Source of the DNA: a virus
DNA length: 33,834 nt
Virus record (IMG/VR): IMGVR_UViG_3300021960_000276
Location: 1-33,834 of that record
Direction: 5' to 3' (one strand)
The notes below the pieces were generated by a model. It searched no databases and had not been told where the DNA came from. It was given only the letters and a program-made list of their open reading frames with translations. The position numbers and the translations under genes are program-made. Shown in pieces: positions 24,271 through 31,153 of this stretch. Numbering within the stretch: position 1 is the first letter of the stretch; every line of letters begins with the position of its first letter.

Positions 24271-26739
24271 ATGGCTGAACCTACCCCACAAGAAGCTGTT
24301 CCTTCGCTTAGCAATGAAGACCGCCTAATATATGAGTCGTTCTTAGGTGGAAGCAGGGCAGACCTAAATGGTATGTCTCGAGAAGGACTCAATATCCTGA
24401 CACAGTCTGTGGCGCCACAAGAGCCCAGCACACTTGAAAGAATTGGAACAGGCATATCACAGGCTCCTGCAGCGACCTATGATTGGCTAACTAGCGCTAA
24501 TGTTGAGTTCCCTGAGTTGAAAAGTGGTAGTTTCCCTGAGGGAACTAGCGCACTAGATCAGGCTAAATATCAGGCCCTGATAGCTACTACATTAGACGAC
24601 TATAAACTTGAAACTGGGATTAAAGAAATTTTCCCAGATGCTCAGACAAGGTATGACAGCTACGGTAATCTTTTAGTCACTCTTGAAAGCAAAGATGAAG
24701 AGGGGAATGTGGTTGATTCCTCTACGTTCTATCCAAACCCAAGAGGCCTTGATATTCCTACTACGTTTCAAGTAGCTACAGCAGCGGGAGCCGCTCCAGC
24801 GGTAGAAGGACTCCTTGTAAAAACATTGGGGCAAGGCCTAACAAGAGGGTATAGAGGAGCAGCTGTTGTTGCAGGAACTGAAGCAGGTATAGCTGAAGGC
24901 GTTTCCTCTTCATTAACTGGGCTTCCTTATGATTGGACCAGTCCAGTTGGCGGCCTAGTATTTGGCCCTGCTTTTTTAGGTTTAGGCAATCTTTTAGGTA
25001 AGGGTAAAAATTATTTAACTCAAAAATATTCCAGCAATCCCGCTGAAGTCATCAATCCAGATGGGACTTTAACGGACGATGCAATAGCCTACTTAAAGAG
25101 TAAAGGGGAAGACCCTGAAACAATTCAGGCTTCCTTGTTTGTTGCTTTCAGAAAACTAGTTGACGATGGTTACATCCCTTCTGAGGCAGCGGCTGCAGCT
25201 CAAGCGCAAGGGCTTCCTGTTCCCGTTAATTTAACACGTGGCCAAGTGACAAACGACTATGGCCTTATGTTGTGGGAGGACGCGGTTGCTAAAGGGGCCT
25301 CTGATGCTGAGGCAACTAGACTCCTTAGAGATTTTTATACTGCTCAGGTGAACGCTGTACGAGAGAATGTCGAAATACTCTCCTCTCAAATGGGTGTTGG
25401 GCCAAGAAGAAGAGCAGGTATAGAGGCTCAGGAACAGCTAGGAAAACAAAGGGAGCAGGCGCGGGCTGAGGCAAGTGCTAAATATGATTTGGCTAGGGCT
25501 GAACAAGTGGCTTTCTTAGACCCTGTTTCTGCAGATATGTTTGCCGAAGGTATAGATGCGACACTGGCCAGTTATGCAAGGGCAACTACTCCTAAGGCAT
25601 GGCAGTTAGTGGATTCTTTGAAAGCAGATTTAAGAAAAGGCATGACTGTTGATGAAATAGAAACAGCTCGTCAACAGTTTAATAATGCGTCAAAAGATAT
25701 TGGCCCTGAGGGAGCGGCTGCAGCTGCTGCAAGAGAAGCCATAGATGATTACTTGCATACCTACGTGGCTAATACGCTCTTTACACTAACTGATGCCAAT
25801 GGCGATGCACTTACTCCACAAGCAATAAAATTGTGGAAAGATGCAATCGACACTTGGAAAGGGTTTAAAGATACGTGGGAAACCAACGGTATTTTAAACG
25901 ACCTTACTGAAAAGCAAATGCGTGATGGGGAACTTCAGCCCAAAGTCGCCCCTGAAGACGCGGTAAATTACATCTTTGGTGTTAACTTTAACGGCCTCAT
26001 GGATAAGAAAAACATCAATAGAAATGTAGCGGTTTTAAAAGAACAACTTCCTGAAGATTACTGGAACTCTCTTCGTGGAGAAGTTGTTGTAAAACTATTT
26101 GACGGCACTTTAACAAAAACTTCAGACCAAGCATTACAGCAAGTGTCTAGCACTTTTGCTAAAGACTGGGCTACGGCCAGAGCCAGTAATAAAGAACTTA
26201 TTGATCTTCTCTTTAGTCGAGAAGAACAAGGCATGATCACACAACTAGCAAATGTTGCAGGTAGGATTGCCAATAGAACTCAAAACAGATCAAATAGTGC
26301 CCCCGCGCTCGGACAGATGTTGGGTAGGCTTGGTGCTTCTTTGAATGTGGATATTGCCGTAAGAGCTCTTACTCCAATTTTTTCCAGTCTTGTTCGTACA
26401 GGCAAGGCAGCCGCATCTACACGAGAGGGGTCCCTTACCAACCTCACCCCTCCTCGTGTTAGTCCAATCATAATAGGTGGAGCATCATCGTCCGCTCTTG
26501 ATACGGAGAACAGACAGCTGATACAAAGGGCCGCTGAGGAACTTCCTATTATCGGAACAGAAGTAGCGCCGATGCTTGAGCCAACGCCTCCTCCGCAAGC
26601 AAGAGCATTACCGCCCGCGCCGCCAACGCGCGGGGTTCCGGGCCTGACCGCTCCGGCAGCAGCGCCTCCCGCTGCACCCGCCGTGGCCCAAGGACCAAGC
26701 AGCGCGGAGATGTTTCAACAGCTCTTTCCTTTAGGATAA
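24271..26739 (+). CDS. Internal virion protein 4, last late gene
   Basis: The 822-residue product has an N-terminal region starting MAEPTPQEAVPSLSNEDRLI, a hydrophobic Ala/Gly stretch (about 168-250) and a long helical remainder (SSQMGVGPRRRAGIEAQEQL, then QREQARAEASAKYDLARAE). The end is Pro/Ala-rich (PPAPPTRGVPGLTAPAAAPP) with a terminal SSAEMFQQLFPLG. I do not see lysozyme or transglycosylase motifs. By size and position it is comparable in role to large internal virion proteins of podoviruses. It starts on the base after the previous stop and ends at the bidirectional terminator, so it is the last gene of the late operon. Confidence 0.7.
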   Translation: MAEPTPQEAVPSLSNEDRLIYESFLGGSRADLNGMSREGLNILTQSVAPQEPSTLERIGTGISQAPAATYDWLTSANVEFPELKSGSFPEGTSALDQAKYQALIATTLDDYKLETGIKEIFPDAQTRYDSYGNLLVTLESKDEEGNVVDSSTFYPNPRGLDIPTTFQVATAAGAAPAVEGLLVKTLGQGLTRGYRGAAVVAGTEAGIAEGVSSSLTGLPYDWTSPVGGLVFGPAFLGLGNLLGKGKNYLTQKYSSNPAEVINPDGTLTDDAIAYLKSKGEDPETIQASLFVAFRKLVDDGYIPSEAAAAAQAQGLPVPVNLTRGQVTNDYGLMLWEDAVAKGASDAEATRLLRDFYTAQVNAVRENVEILSSQMGVGPRRRAGIEAQEQLGKQREQARAEASAKYDLARAEQVAFLDPVSADMFAEGIDATLASYARATTPKAWQLVDSLKADLRKGMTVDEIETARQQFNNASKDIGPEGAAAAAAREAIDDYLHTYVANTLFTLTDANGDALTPQAIKLWKDAIDTWKGFKDTWETNGILNDLTEKQMRDGELQPKVAPEDAVNYIFGVNFNGLMDKKNINRNVAVLKEQLPEDYWNSLRGEVVVKLFDGTLTKTSDQALQQVSSTFAKDWATARASNKELIDLLFSREEQGMITQLANVAGRIANRTQNRSNSAPALGQMLGRLGASLNVDIAVRALTPIFSSLVRTGKAAASTREGSLTNLTPPRVSPIIIGGASSSALDTENRQLIQRAAEELPIIGTEVAPMLEPTPPPQARALPPAPPTRGVPGLTAPAAAPPAAPAVAQGPSSAEMFQQLFPLG

Positions 26740-26770
26740 AAAAAGGCCCCGTCATGGGGCCTTTTTCTTT
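26738..26770. terminator. Bidirectional terminator between convergent operons
   Basis: GGCCCC (26745-26750) and GGGGCC (26756-26761) pair around GTCAT. The stem is flanked by an A-run (26738-26744) and a T-run (26762-26766), so it works on both strands and the A/T runs can lengthen the stem to 11 pairs. It serves the late + strand operon and the small - strand gene whose stop codon overlaps it. Confidence 0.92.
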
Positions 26771-27110
26771 AGTCTATTTGATTATCCGTCAAGTGCTTAT
26801 CAACAGCCTCTTTGGTAAGTAAAGGATGTTGGGCGTCAGAAAAGTCATAACTTATCTTGCCTTTAAGGTCCGCTCTTACTTTCTTAAACCACTTATCTAT
26901 TACTTTTCCTTCTTTGTACATCGGCGTCATGCTATTAATTTCTCTTTCGGGTAATACCCTCGCCAGTGGAATAAATGAATTCTCCATACCGTTTAATCCG
27001 ACGACCATAGTTGTATTGCCGTCAGAATCTTTGGCTAACGCAATGGATAGCTCCTCGTTTCGCTCTAGCATCACAACTTTTTCAAAGGCTTTTTGCATAA
27101 AAGTCTTCAT
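26769..27110 (-). CDS. Small early protein of unknown function
   Basis: The 113-residue protein begins MKTFMQKAFEKVVMLERNEE, then LSIALAKDSDGNTTMVVGLN and GMENSFIPLARVLP, and ends with a charged helical part (KWFKKVRADLKGKISYDFSD). No known domain. It has a good ribosome site (AGGAG, read on the - strand) and its own promoter at 27165-27193, so it is expressed independently of the upstream nuclease. Because it is small and lies by the replication genes, a host-takeover or regulatory role is possible, but nothing in the sequence proves it. Confidence 0.75.
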   Translation of the reverse strand: MKTFMQKAFEKVVMLERNEELSIALAKDSDGNTTMVVGLNGMENSFIPLARVLPEREINSMTPMYKEGKVIDKWFKKVRADLKGKISYDFSDAQHPLLTKEAVDKHLTDNQID

Positions 27111-27140
27111 TACTTTCTCCTGTATTGATTTTTAAAGAAC

Positions 27141-27159
27141 TGCCATCTCTCAGATGACA
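27141..27159. promoter_or_regulatory. Operator-like imperfect palindrome
   Basis: CATCT-CTC-AGATG (27144-27156) is a perfect dyad, extended outward by TG and CA after one mismatch per side. It lies at the predicted start of transcription of the small - strand gene (-10 at 27165-27170). Either a regulator binds here or a small hairpin forms at the 5' end of the mRNA. Confidence 0.4.
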
Positions 27160-27164
27160 AAGTC

Positions 27165-27193
27165 ATTATACCACACTTTACTACTAAGTGCAA
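27165..27193 (-). promoter_or_regulatory. Extended -10 sigma70-type promoter
   Basis: On the - strand the -35 box is TTGCAC (27188-27193, a partial match to TTGACA), the spacer is 17 bases, and the -10 box is a perfect TATAAT (27165-27170) preceded by TGG, which gives an extended -10 element. It would start near 27158 and drive the 113-residue protein gene. It lies just after the end of the PD-(D/E)XK nuclease gene. Confidence 0.8.
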
Positions 27194-27197
27194 CTAT

Positions 27198-27890
27198 CTA
27201 TTTTTCACTACTCTTATGGAACTCGTCAACTCGACGCATCCACATGTCTTTGTAGCCTTGGAACTCGCGGCCGGCGGTGGAAAACTCCGCCGTGCTGCCA
27301 TCTGACCTGACAGCCATTAACACCACTGCGTTGTCGATCTTTGTTCCGTGCAGCTCGTCATGCGCGAGCGCATACGCCGCTAACTGGCAGAAGTAGTCCT
27401 CGATCCACTGCCGCTTCTTCGGCTTGTTCGACTGCTTGAAGTCGATGATGTGTGGCTTGCCTCGATACAGGCCGACCAAGTCCGTTGTGCCGGCATACTT
27501 CTCTGGATAATAAAGCGACACCTCACTTCCCCATATCTCGTCGACGTTTCGAAAGTACGTGTTGATGATCTTATAACCCATCTCATAGCCCTTGCACATT
27601 TCCCAGTTCGTCGGGCGAGGCAGGTCTCGATAGGCGACCATCCGCTCGATGACTTCGTGCAAGTACGTACCGACACGGCTCGCTTCATTCTTAATACGGT
27701 CCGCTTCTTCCTGTCCGACACGCGCGACCCACGCATCAAGGGCCTCTTTGTTGTACTTCGTGGCCGACAGGATGGTTGTTACGCTCGGCAGTTTCTGTTC
27801 GCCGTAGATGTACCGGCGCCCTTCTGGCAGGTCCTGCCGCTGCAGCGACTCGTATTTAAATTTCTTCCGTACAGGAATTAGATCAACCAT
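27198..27890 (-). CDS. PD-(D/E)XK exonuclease, RecB/Cas4-like
   Basis: This 230-residue nuclease has the family pattern: KLPSVTTILSATKYNKEALD, GTYLHEVIE (His78), Glu123, AGTTDLVGLYRGKPHIIDFK (Asp137, Asp150, Lys152) and CQLAAYALA (Gln169, Tyr173). These are the metal-binding and catalytic elements of the RecB-type PD-(D/E)XK fold, with Asp in place of the Glu in the usual ExK. It lacks a four-Cys Fe-S cluster, so a Cas4 is unlikely. It probably processes phage DNA ends or degrades host DNA in recombination or replication. It overlaps the end of the helicase gene upstream by 13 bases, so the two proteins are co-expressed and may work together. Confidence 0.88.
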   Translation of the reverse strand: MVDLIPVRKKFKYESLQRQDLPEGRRYIYGEQKLPSVTTILSATKYNKEALDAWVARVGQEEADRIKNEASRVGTYLHEVIERMVAYRDLPRPTNWEMCKGYEMGYKIINTYFRNVDEIWGSEVSLYYPEKYAGTTDLVGLYRGKPHIIDFKQSNKPKKRQWIEDYFCQLAAYALAHDELHGTKIDNAVVLMAVRSDGSTAEFSTAGREFQGYKDMWMRRVDEFHKSSEK

Positions 27891-29332
27891 TCTTTCATCT
27901 CCTCACCCAACACTTCGTTGGCAATATCAATCTTGTCGCGCAGCGCCTTGACGATCTTCTCGTCGATGGTGCCCGGAACCATTAAGTCGACGTACGTCAC
28001 TGACTTTGTCTGACCTATGCGATGAGCTCGGTCCTCGGACTGCAGCCTGACCTCGAGGTCAAAACTGTTACTATAGTACACAACGGTGCTCGCTGCTGTG
28101 AGCGTAAGTCCGTATCCGCCGGTCCTTGGGTTGCCAACAAAGAACCTGAGCTCGCTTTCGGGGTCTTGAAATTCACGGACCACGCGCCTGCGTTCCTCTT
28201 CGTCGGTGTCACCGTAATAGGTCCCGACAGCAGCCATACCGTATTCCTTTTGCAACTCGAGTTTGATTGACTCGATGTCGTGCCGGTAGTTTGCCCAAAT
28301 GATGACCTTGCCTGATGTCTCTTCGATCACGGACAAGAGCTCTTCTGTGCGTTTGGTTGGGATACTTATTTCTGTCCCGTCGTCGAGCTTCGAGTGGCCA
28401 CAGGTAATCTGATGCAGCCGCATAAGTTGAGTCAGAGCGTTGACCGTGGTGGTCAGGCCTTTGTCAAACATTGCCAAGGCCAAGGTTTTCATTTCCTCGT
28501 AAGCTTTCATTTGCTCTTTAGTCAACTGGACCTCTCTCTTGACGAACACCTTCGGAGGCAAGTCGAGACACTCTTCTTTTGTTATGCGGTAGCTGAAGCG
28601 ATCAAGTTTTTCTTTGAGCTCGTCGAGCTTTCGGTAGCCCACGATTTTCTTAAAGCTATGGCTGCCCATGTGCTTCTCGATAAGAATCGCGTACCGCGCC
28701 CGAAAGGCGTAGAAGCTTGGAGAGTCAAGGCAGTCATTCGACAGGAAGTCGCATTGTTGATATAGGTCCATCGGACTACGAGTGACGGGCGAGCCTGTCA
28801 TGATCCGACGGTATAGCGCATGCGTGCCTACCTTAACGACGTTCTTTGCCCGCTTGGCCGTCGGCGTTTTAATCGTTGTACTTTCGTCGATGGCCATAAA
28901 GCATTTAGTAAACATTGCAAACCGCTTGGCATACTCCATTCCTTTAGCAGTAGACAACGCCTCGACGTTCATCACGAGTATCTTAAGGTCCTCAGTGACT
29001 TCCCAAAGGTTGTCTAGCTCGGCCTTCTCGGCTTTACGCGGCGACGGGGTCCACAGGGCCGTGCGGCTGATGATGTGCTCAGGTAAATGCTTTGGCAGTT
29101 CCTGATCAACCCAGTTACGGTAGACTCCTTTCGGCGCAATTACTATCGCAGAGTTAATCTTACCGACGTCGTAAAGCATGGCGATGTTGTTGATCACCAT
29201 AAATGATTTGCCCGTTCCCATGTCCGCAAATAAAGCAGCCACTGGTCTTTTCCAGAAGCGTTCGAGGTATTTACGTTGATGTTCGAAGGGCTTGTTTTTG
29301 AACGGATACCGTTCTATCCACAAGTCTTCCAC
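27878..29332 (-). CDS. SNF2-type DEAD/DEAH helicase
   Basis: The 484-residue protein is a superfamily 2 ATPase. Motif I is MGTGKS (38-43), motif II DEST (149-152), motif III TGSP (179-182), motif V GGYGLTL (405-411) and motif VI QSEDRAHRIGQ (431-441), the last being diagnostic of the SNF2 group. It would translocate on double-stranded DNA or remodel protein-DNA complexes; phage members are frequently found near replication and recombination genes. The start is GTG at 29330-29332, with a good ribosome site (AAAGGAGA) upstream. It heads the - strand operon and overlaps the nuclease gene, suggesting a joint helicase-nuclease role. Confidence 0.93.
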   Translation of the reverse strand: MEDLWIERYPFKNKPFEHQRKYLERFWKRPVAALFADMGTGKSFMVINNIAMLYDVGKINSAIVIAPKGVYRNWVDQELPKHLPEHIISRTALWTPSPRKAEKAELDNLWEVTEDLKILVMNVEALSTAKGMEYAKRFAMFTKCFMAIDESTTIKTPTAKRAKNVVKVGTHALYRRIMTGSPVTRSPMDLYQQCDFLSNDCLDSPSFYAFRARYAILIEKHMGSHSFKKIVGYRKLDELKEKLDRFSYRITKEECLDLPPKVFVKREVQLTKEQMKAYEEMKTLALAMFDKGLTTTVNALTQLMRLHQITCGHSKLDDGTEISIPTKRTEELLSVIEETSGKVIIWANYRHDIESIKLELQKEYGMAAVGTYYGDTDEEERRRVVREFQDPESELRFFVGNPRTGGYGLTLTAASTVVYYSNSFDLEVRLQSEDRAHRIGQTKSVTYVDLMVPGTIDEKIVKALRDKIDIANEVLGEEMKEWLI

Positions 29333-29361
29333 TTTCTTCTCCTTTCTATTTGCTCAGGGGC

Positions 29362-29392
29362 TTGACACCAACTGAGGGTTTAAGTGTATCAT
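29362..29392 (+). promoter_or_regulatory. Early promoter for the + replication arm
   Basis: A perfect -35 TTGACA (29362-29367) is followed by TATCAT (29387-29392, 5 of 6) after 19 bases; with TGTATC as -10 the spacing would be 17. The -35 is embedded in an inverted repeat, CTCAG (29353-29357) and CTGAG (29372-29376), that could be an operator. An initiation near 29399 implies that translation starts at the GTG at 29433 and not at the ATG at 29391. I see no clear promoter for the - strand helicase in this divergent gap. Confidence 0.65.
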
Positions 29393-29432
29393 GGCGGCTC
29401 GCATTTGCGAAGTAACCAGAAAGGAGAATGAA

Positions 29433-29768
29433 GTGCCAAAAGTCTATGTTGTTTCGGAGTCCCCGAAGCATAATATCGCACCGGCGCTCGACTACGGAGA
29501 AATTGAGGTTGTACTGCCCCCCTCACAGGCGCAGGTTATTTTCTCGTCTGCCCCTACCGTAGCTAGAGTGAAGCGTGCGCTTGAGAATTTCAGCGACGAG
29601 GATTACCTGTTGTTCATAGGTGACCCGACTGCGATTAGTATTCTTGCTACCGTAGCCGCCGCTAAGAATAGGGGCCGCTTTAAGTGCCTCAAATGGGACA
29701 AGCAGGAGCGCCGCTACCTGCCTATACAGATAGACATATTCCCACATCGCGGAGGTGACGATGATTGA
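29433..29768 (+). CDS. Conserved small early phage protein
   Basis: The product of the GTG start has 111 residues, MPKVYVVSESPKHNIAPALD, with the middle pattern VKRALENFSDEDYLLFIGDP and TAISILATVAAAKNRGRFKC. This pattern, with a Rossmann-like 'DYLLFIGDP' strand and a following helix, is one I associate with a phage family common near replication genes, without known function. The GTG has AAGGAG seven bases upstream; the ATG at 29391 lies within the promoter region. It overlaps the next gene by eight bases. Confidence 0.75.
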   Translation: MPKVYVVSESPKHNIAPALDYGEIEVVLPPSQAQVIFSSAPTVARVKRALENFSDEDYLLFIGDPTAISILATVAAAKNRGRFKCLKWDKQERRYLPIQIDIFPHRGGDDD

Positions 29769-30303
29769 TTTCGAGAAAGATGCTGACGCCCTGCAAGTGC
29801 AGGACGACGACATCGCAGGAATTGCCGCTCTTGCAAAAAGAGCTAAAGAATTAGAAAAAGAAGTCGAAGACCTTGAGCAGGTCATGAAGGAAAGAAAGGA
29901 CCAGCTCCGCAAATTAACTGAGCAGTCGATCCCCGAGGCACTTGCCCAGACAGGCATGAAGGGTTTTGTGATGGATGACGGCAGCAAGATTGAGCTCAAA
30001 GCTTTTTACAGTGCTAGTATTAGCGCTGCGAGAAAGGCAGAAGCTTACCAGTGGCTGCGCGACCACGGTATGGACGACATCATTAAGAACACTGTCTCGG
30101 TCCGATTCGGACGAGGCGAAGACGAGCTTTGCTCTCGTCTACTGGGTCTACTTGGCGACCAAGGCTATCCTGCCGAGCAAGCTGAGAAGATAGAGCCCAT
30201 GACCCTCAAGGCATGGGTTAAAGAGCAGGTTGAGCGGGGCAATGAGTTCCCAACCGAACTGTTCGGCGCTTACATAGGCCAAAAAGCAATCATTAAATCT
30301 TAA
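29761..30303 (+). CDS. Coiled-coil early phage protein, replication cluster
   Basis: The 180-residue protein has an N-terminal coiled coil (about 20-60; AALAKRAKELEKEVEDLEQV) followed by a globular part with GMKGFVMDDGSKIELKAFYS, AYQWLRDHGMDDIIKNTVSV and, at the end, TLKAWVKEQVERG and ELFGAYIGQKAIIKS. I have the impression of a conserved family next to ssDNA-binding or recombination genes in phages; function unproven. I chose ATG at 29761 because GGAGG lies five bases upstream; the GTG at 29755 overlaps that site. Probably translationally coupled to the previous gene. Confidence 0.76.
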   Translation: MIDFEKDADALQVQDDDIAGIAALAKRAKELEKEVEDLEQVMKERKDQLRKLTEQSIPEALAQTGMKGFVMDDGSKIELKAFYSASISAARKAEAYQWLRDHGMDDIIKNTVSVRFGRGEDELCSRLLGLLGDQGYPAEQAEKIEPMTLKAWVKEQVERGNEFPTELFGAYIGQKAIIKS

Positions 30304-30323
30304 AGAGAAAAGGAAAAAGAACC

Positions 30324-31106
30324 ATGGCTAAAGCAGAAAACGCTGAAGTAGCAGTAAAAGGAAACACCGCAGTAGCACTCGCGGTTAATTTTGAAGCGGA
30401 CGTATCCGGTTTTGAGGAAATGGGCCAAGACGATCTTGCGCTGCCCTTTCTCCGAATCCTGACTAACATGTCACCTGAGATAGGCGAAGTCGATGGCGCA
30501 AGCCCCGGCATGATCTACAACTCAGTCACCGGTGAATTGTTTGACGGTAAAGCAGGTATTCAAGTAATCCCCTGCGCTTACGTACGGCAGTACATTGAAT
30601 GGGCACCCCGTGGCCAAGGCAGCGGCGGTCCTGTTAACATCTACGCTGCCACATCAGACATCCTATCGCGCACTCACCGCGAGCCGGGCGATAACAAGGA
30701 TTACCTCGACAATGGCAACTACATAGAAAACACAGCTAACCACTATGTCATGGTGCTTGATAAGGACGGCGTACCCAATCCGGCCCTTATCGTCATGAAA
30801 TCAACGCAGCTCAAAAAGTCGCGCAAGTGGAACAGCATGATGATGTCAGTGAAGATGAAGGGATCGAACGGTTTGTTCACCCCTCCAATGTTCAGTCAAA
30901 TCTATCGACTCACTGTGCAGTCTGAGTCAAACGACAAGGGCAAGTGGCACGGTTGGGAAATCGAGCGCGTTGGTCAAGTCGAAGACGGCGGCGTCTATGA
31001 GATGGCAAAGCAGTTCGCTACCTCAATCAAAGCCGGCGACGTTAACGTCAAGCACCAAGAAGAAGGCTCCTCAAAAGACAGCGGAGAGTCTCACAACATA
31101 TTCTAG
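30324..31106 (+). CDS. Putative ssDNA-binding protein
   Basis: The 260-residue protein begins MAKAENAEVAVKGNTAVALA, then QDDLALPFLRILTNMSPEIG, IQVIPCAYVRQYIEWAPRG, and ends in an acidic/polar tail (HQEEGSSKDSGESHNIF). The core pattern LPFLRIL-SPE-G...GMIYNSVTGE... is shared by a widespread phage family that lies beside helicases and primases. The C-terminal acidic tail with a final Phe is like that of T7 gp2.5 and bacterial SSB, where it recruits partners, so an ssDNA-binding role is inferred. A ribosome site (AAAAGGAA) precedes the ATG. A strong terminator follows the gene, so it is the last gene of the promoter-proximal early operon. Confidence 0.68.
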   Translation: MAKAENAEVAVKGNTAVALAVNFEADVSGFEEMGQDDLALPFLRILTNMSPEIGEVDGASPGMIYNSVTGELFDGKAGIQVIPCAYVRQYIEWAPRGQGSGGPVNIYAATSDILSRTHREPGDNKDYLDNGNYIENTANHYVMVLDKDGVPNPALIVMKSTQLKKSRKWNSMMMSVKMKGSNGLFTPPMFSQIYRLTVQSESNDKGKWHGWEIERVGQVEDGGVYEMAKQFATSIKAGDVNVKHQEEGSSKDSGESHNIF

Positions 31107-31113
31107 GACCTGT

Positions 31114-31138
31114 GGCCCGCAGCGATGCGGGCCTTTTT
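31114..31138 (+). terminator. Rho-independent terminator inside the early region
   Basis: GGCCCGCA (31114-31121) pairs perfectly with TGCGGGCC (31126-31133) around GCGA, followed by TTTTT (31134-31138). It would lower expression of the primase and helicase relative to the putative ssDNA-binding protein, since no further promoter is obvious before 31154. Confidence 0.93.
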
Positions 31139-31153
31139 GACTGAGAAAGAAGA

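Noticed and set aside
27380-27881. Open frames on both strands overlapping the nuclease gene (119 and 143 codons)
   Set aside because: Arg/Ser-rich shadows of the PD-(D/E)XK gene, which has all motifs of its family.
29391-29432. ATG at 29391 as the start of the early protein
   Set aside because: It lies in the predicted -10 box region and lacks a ribosome site, whereas GTG at 29433 has AAGGAG seven bases upstream.
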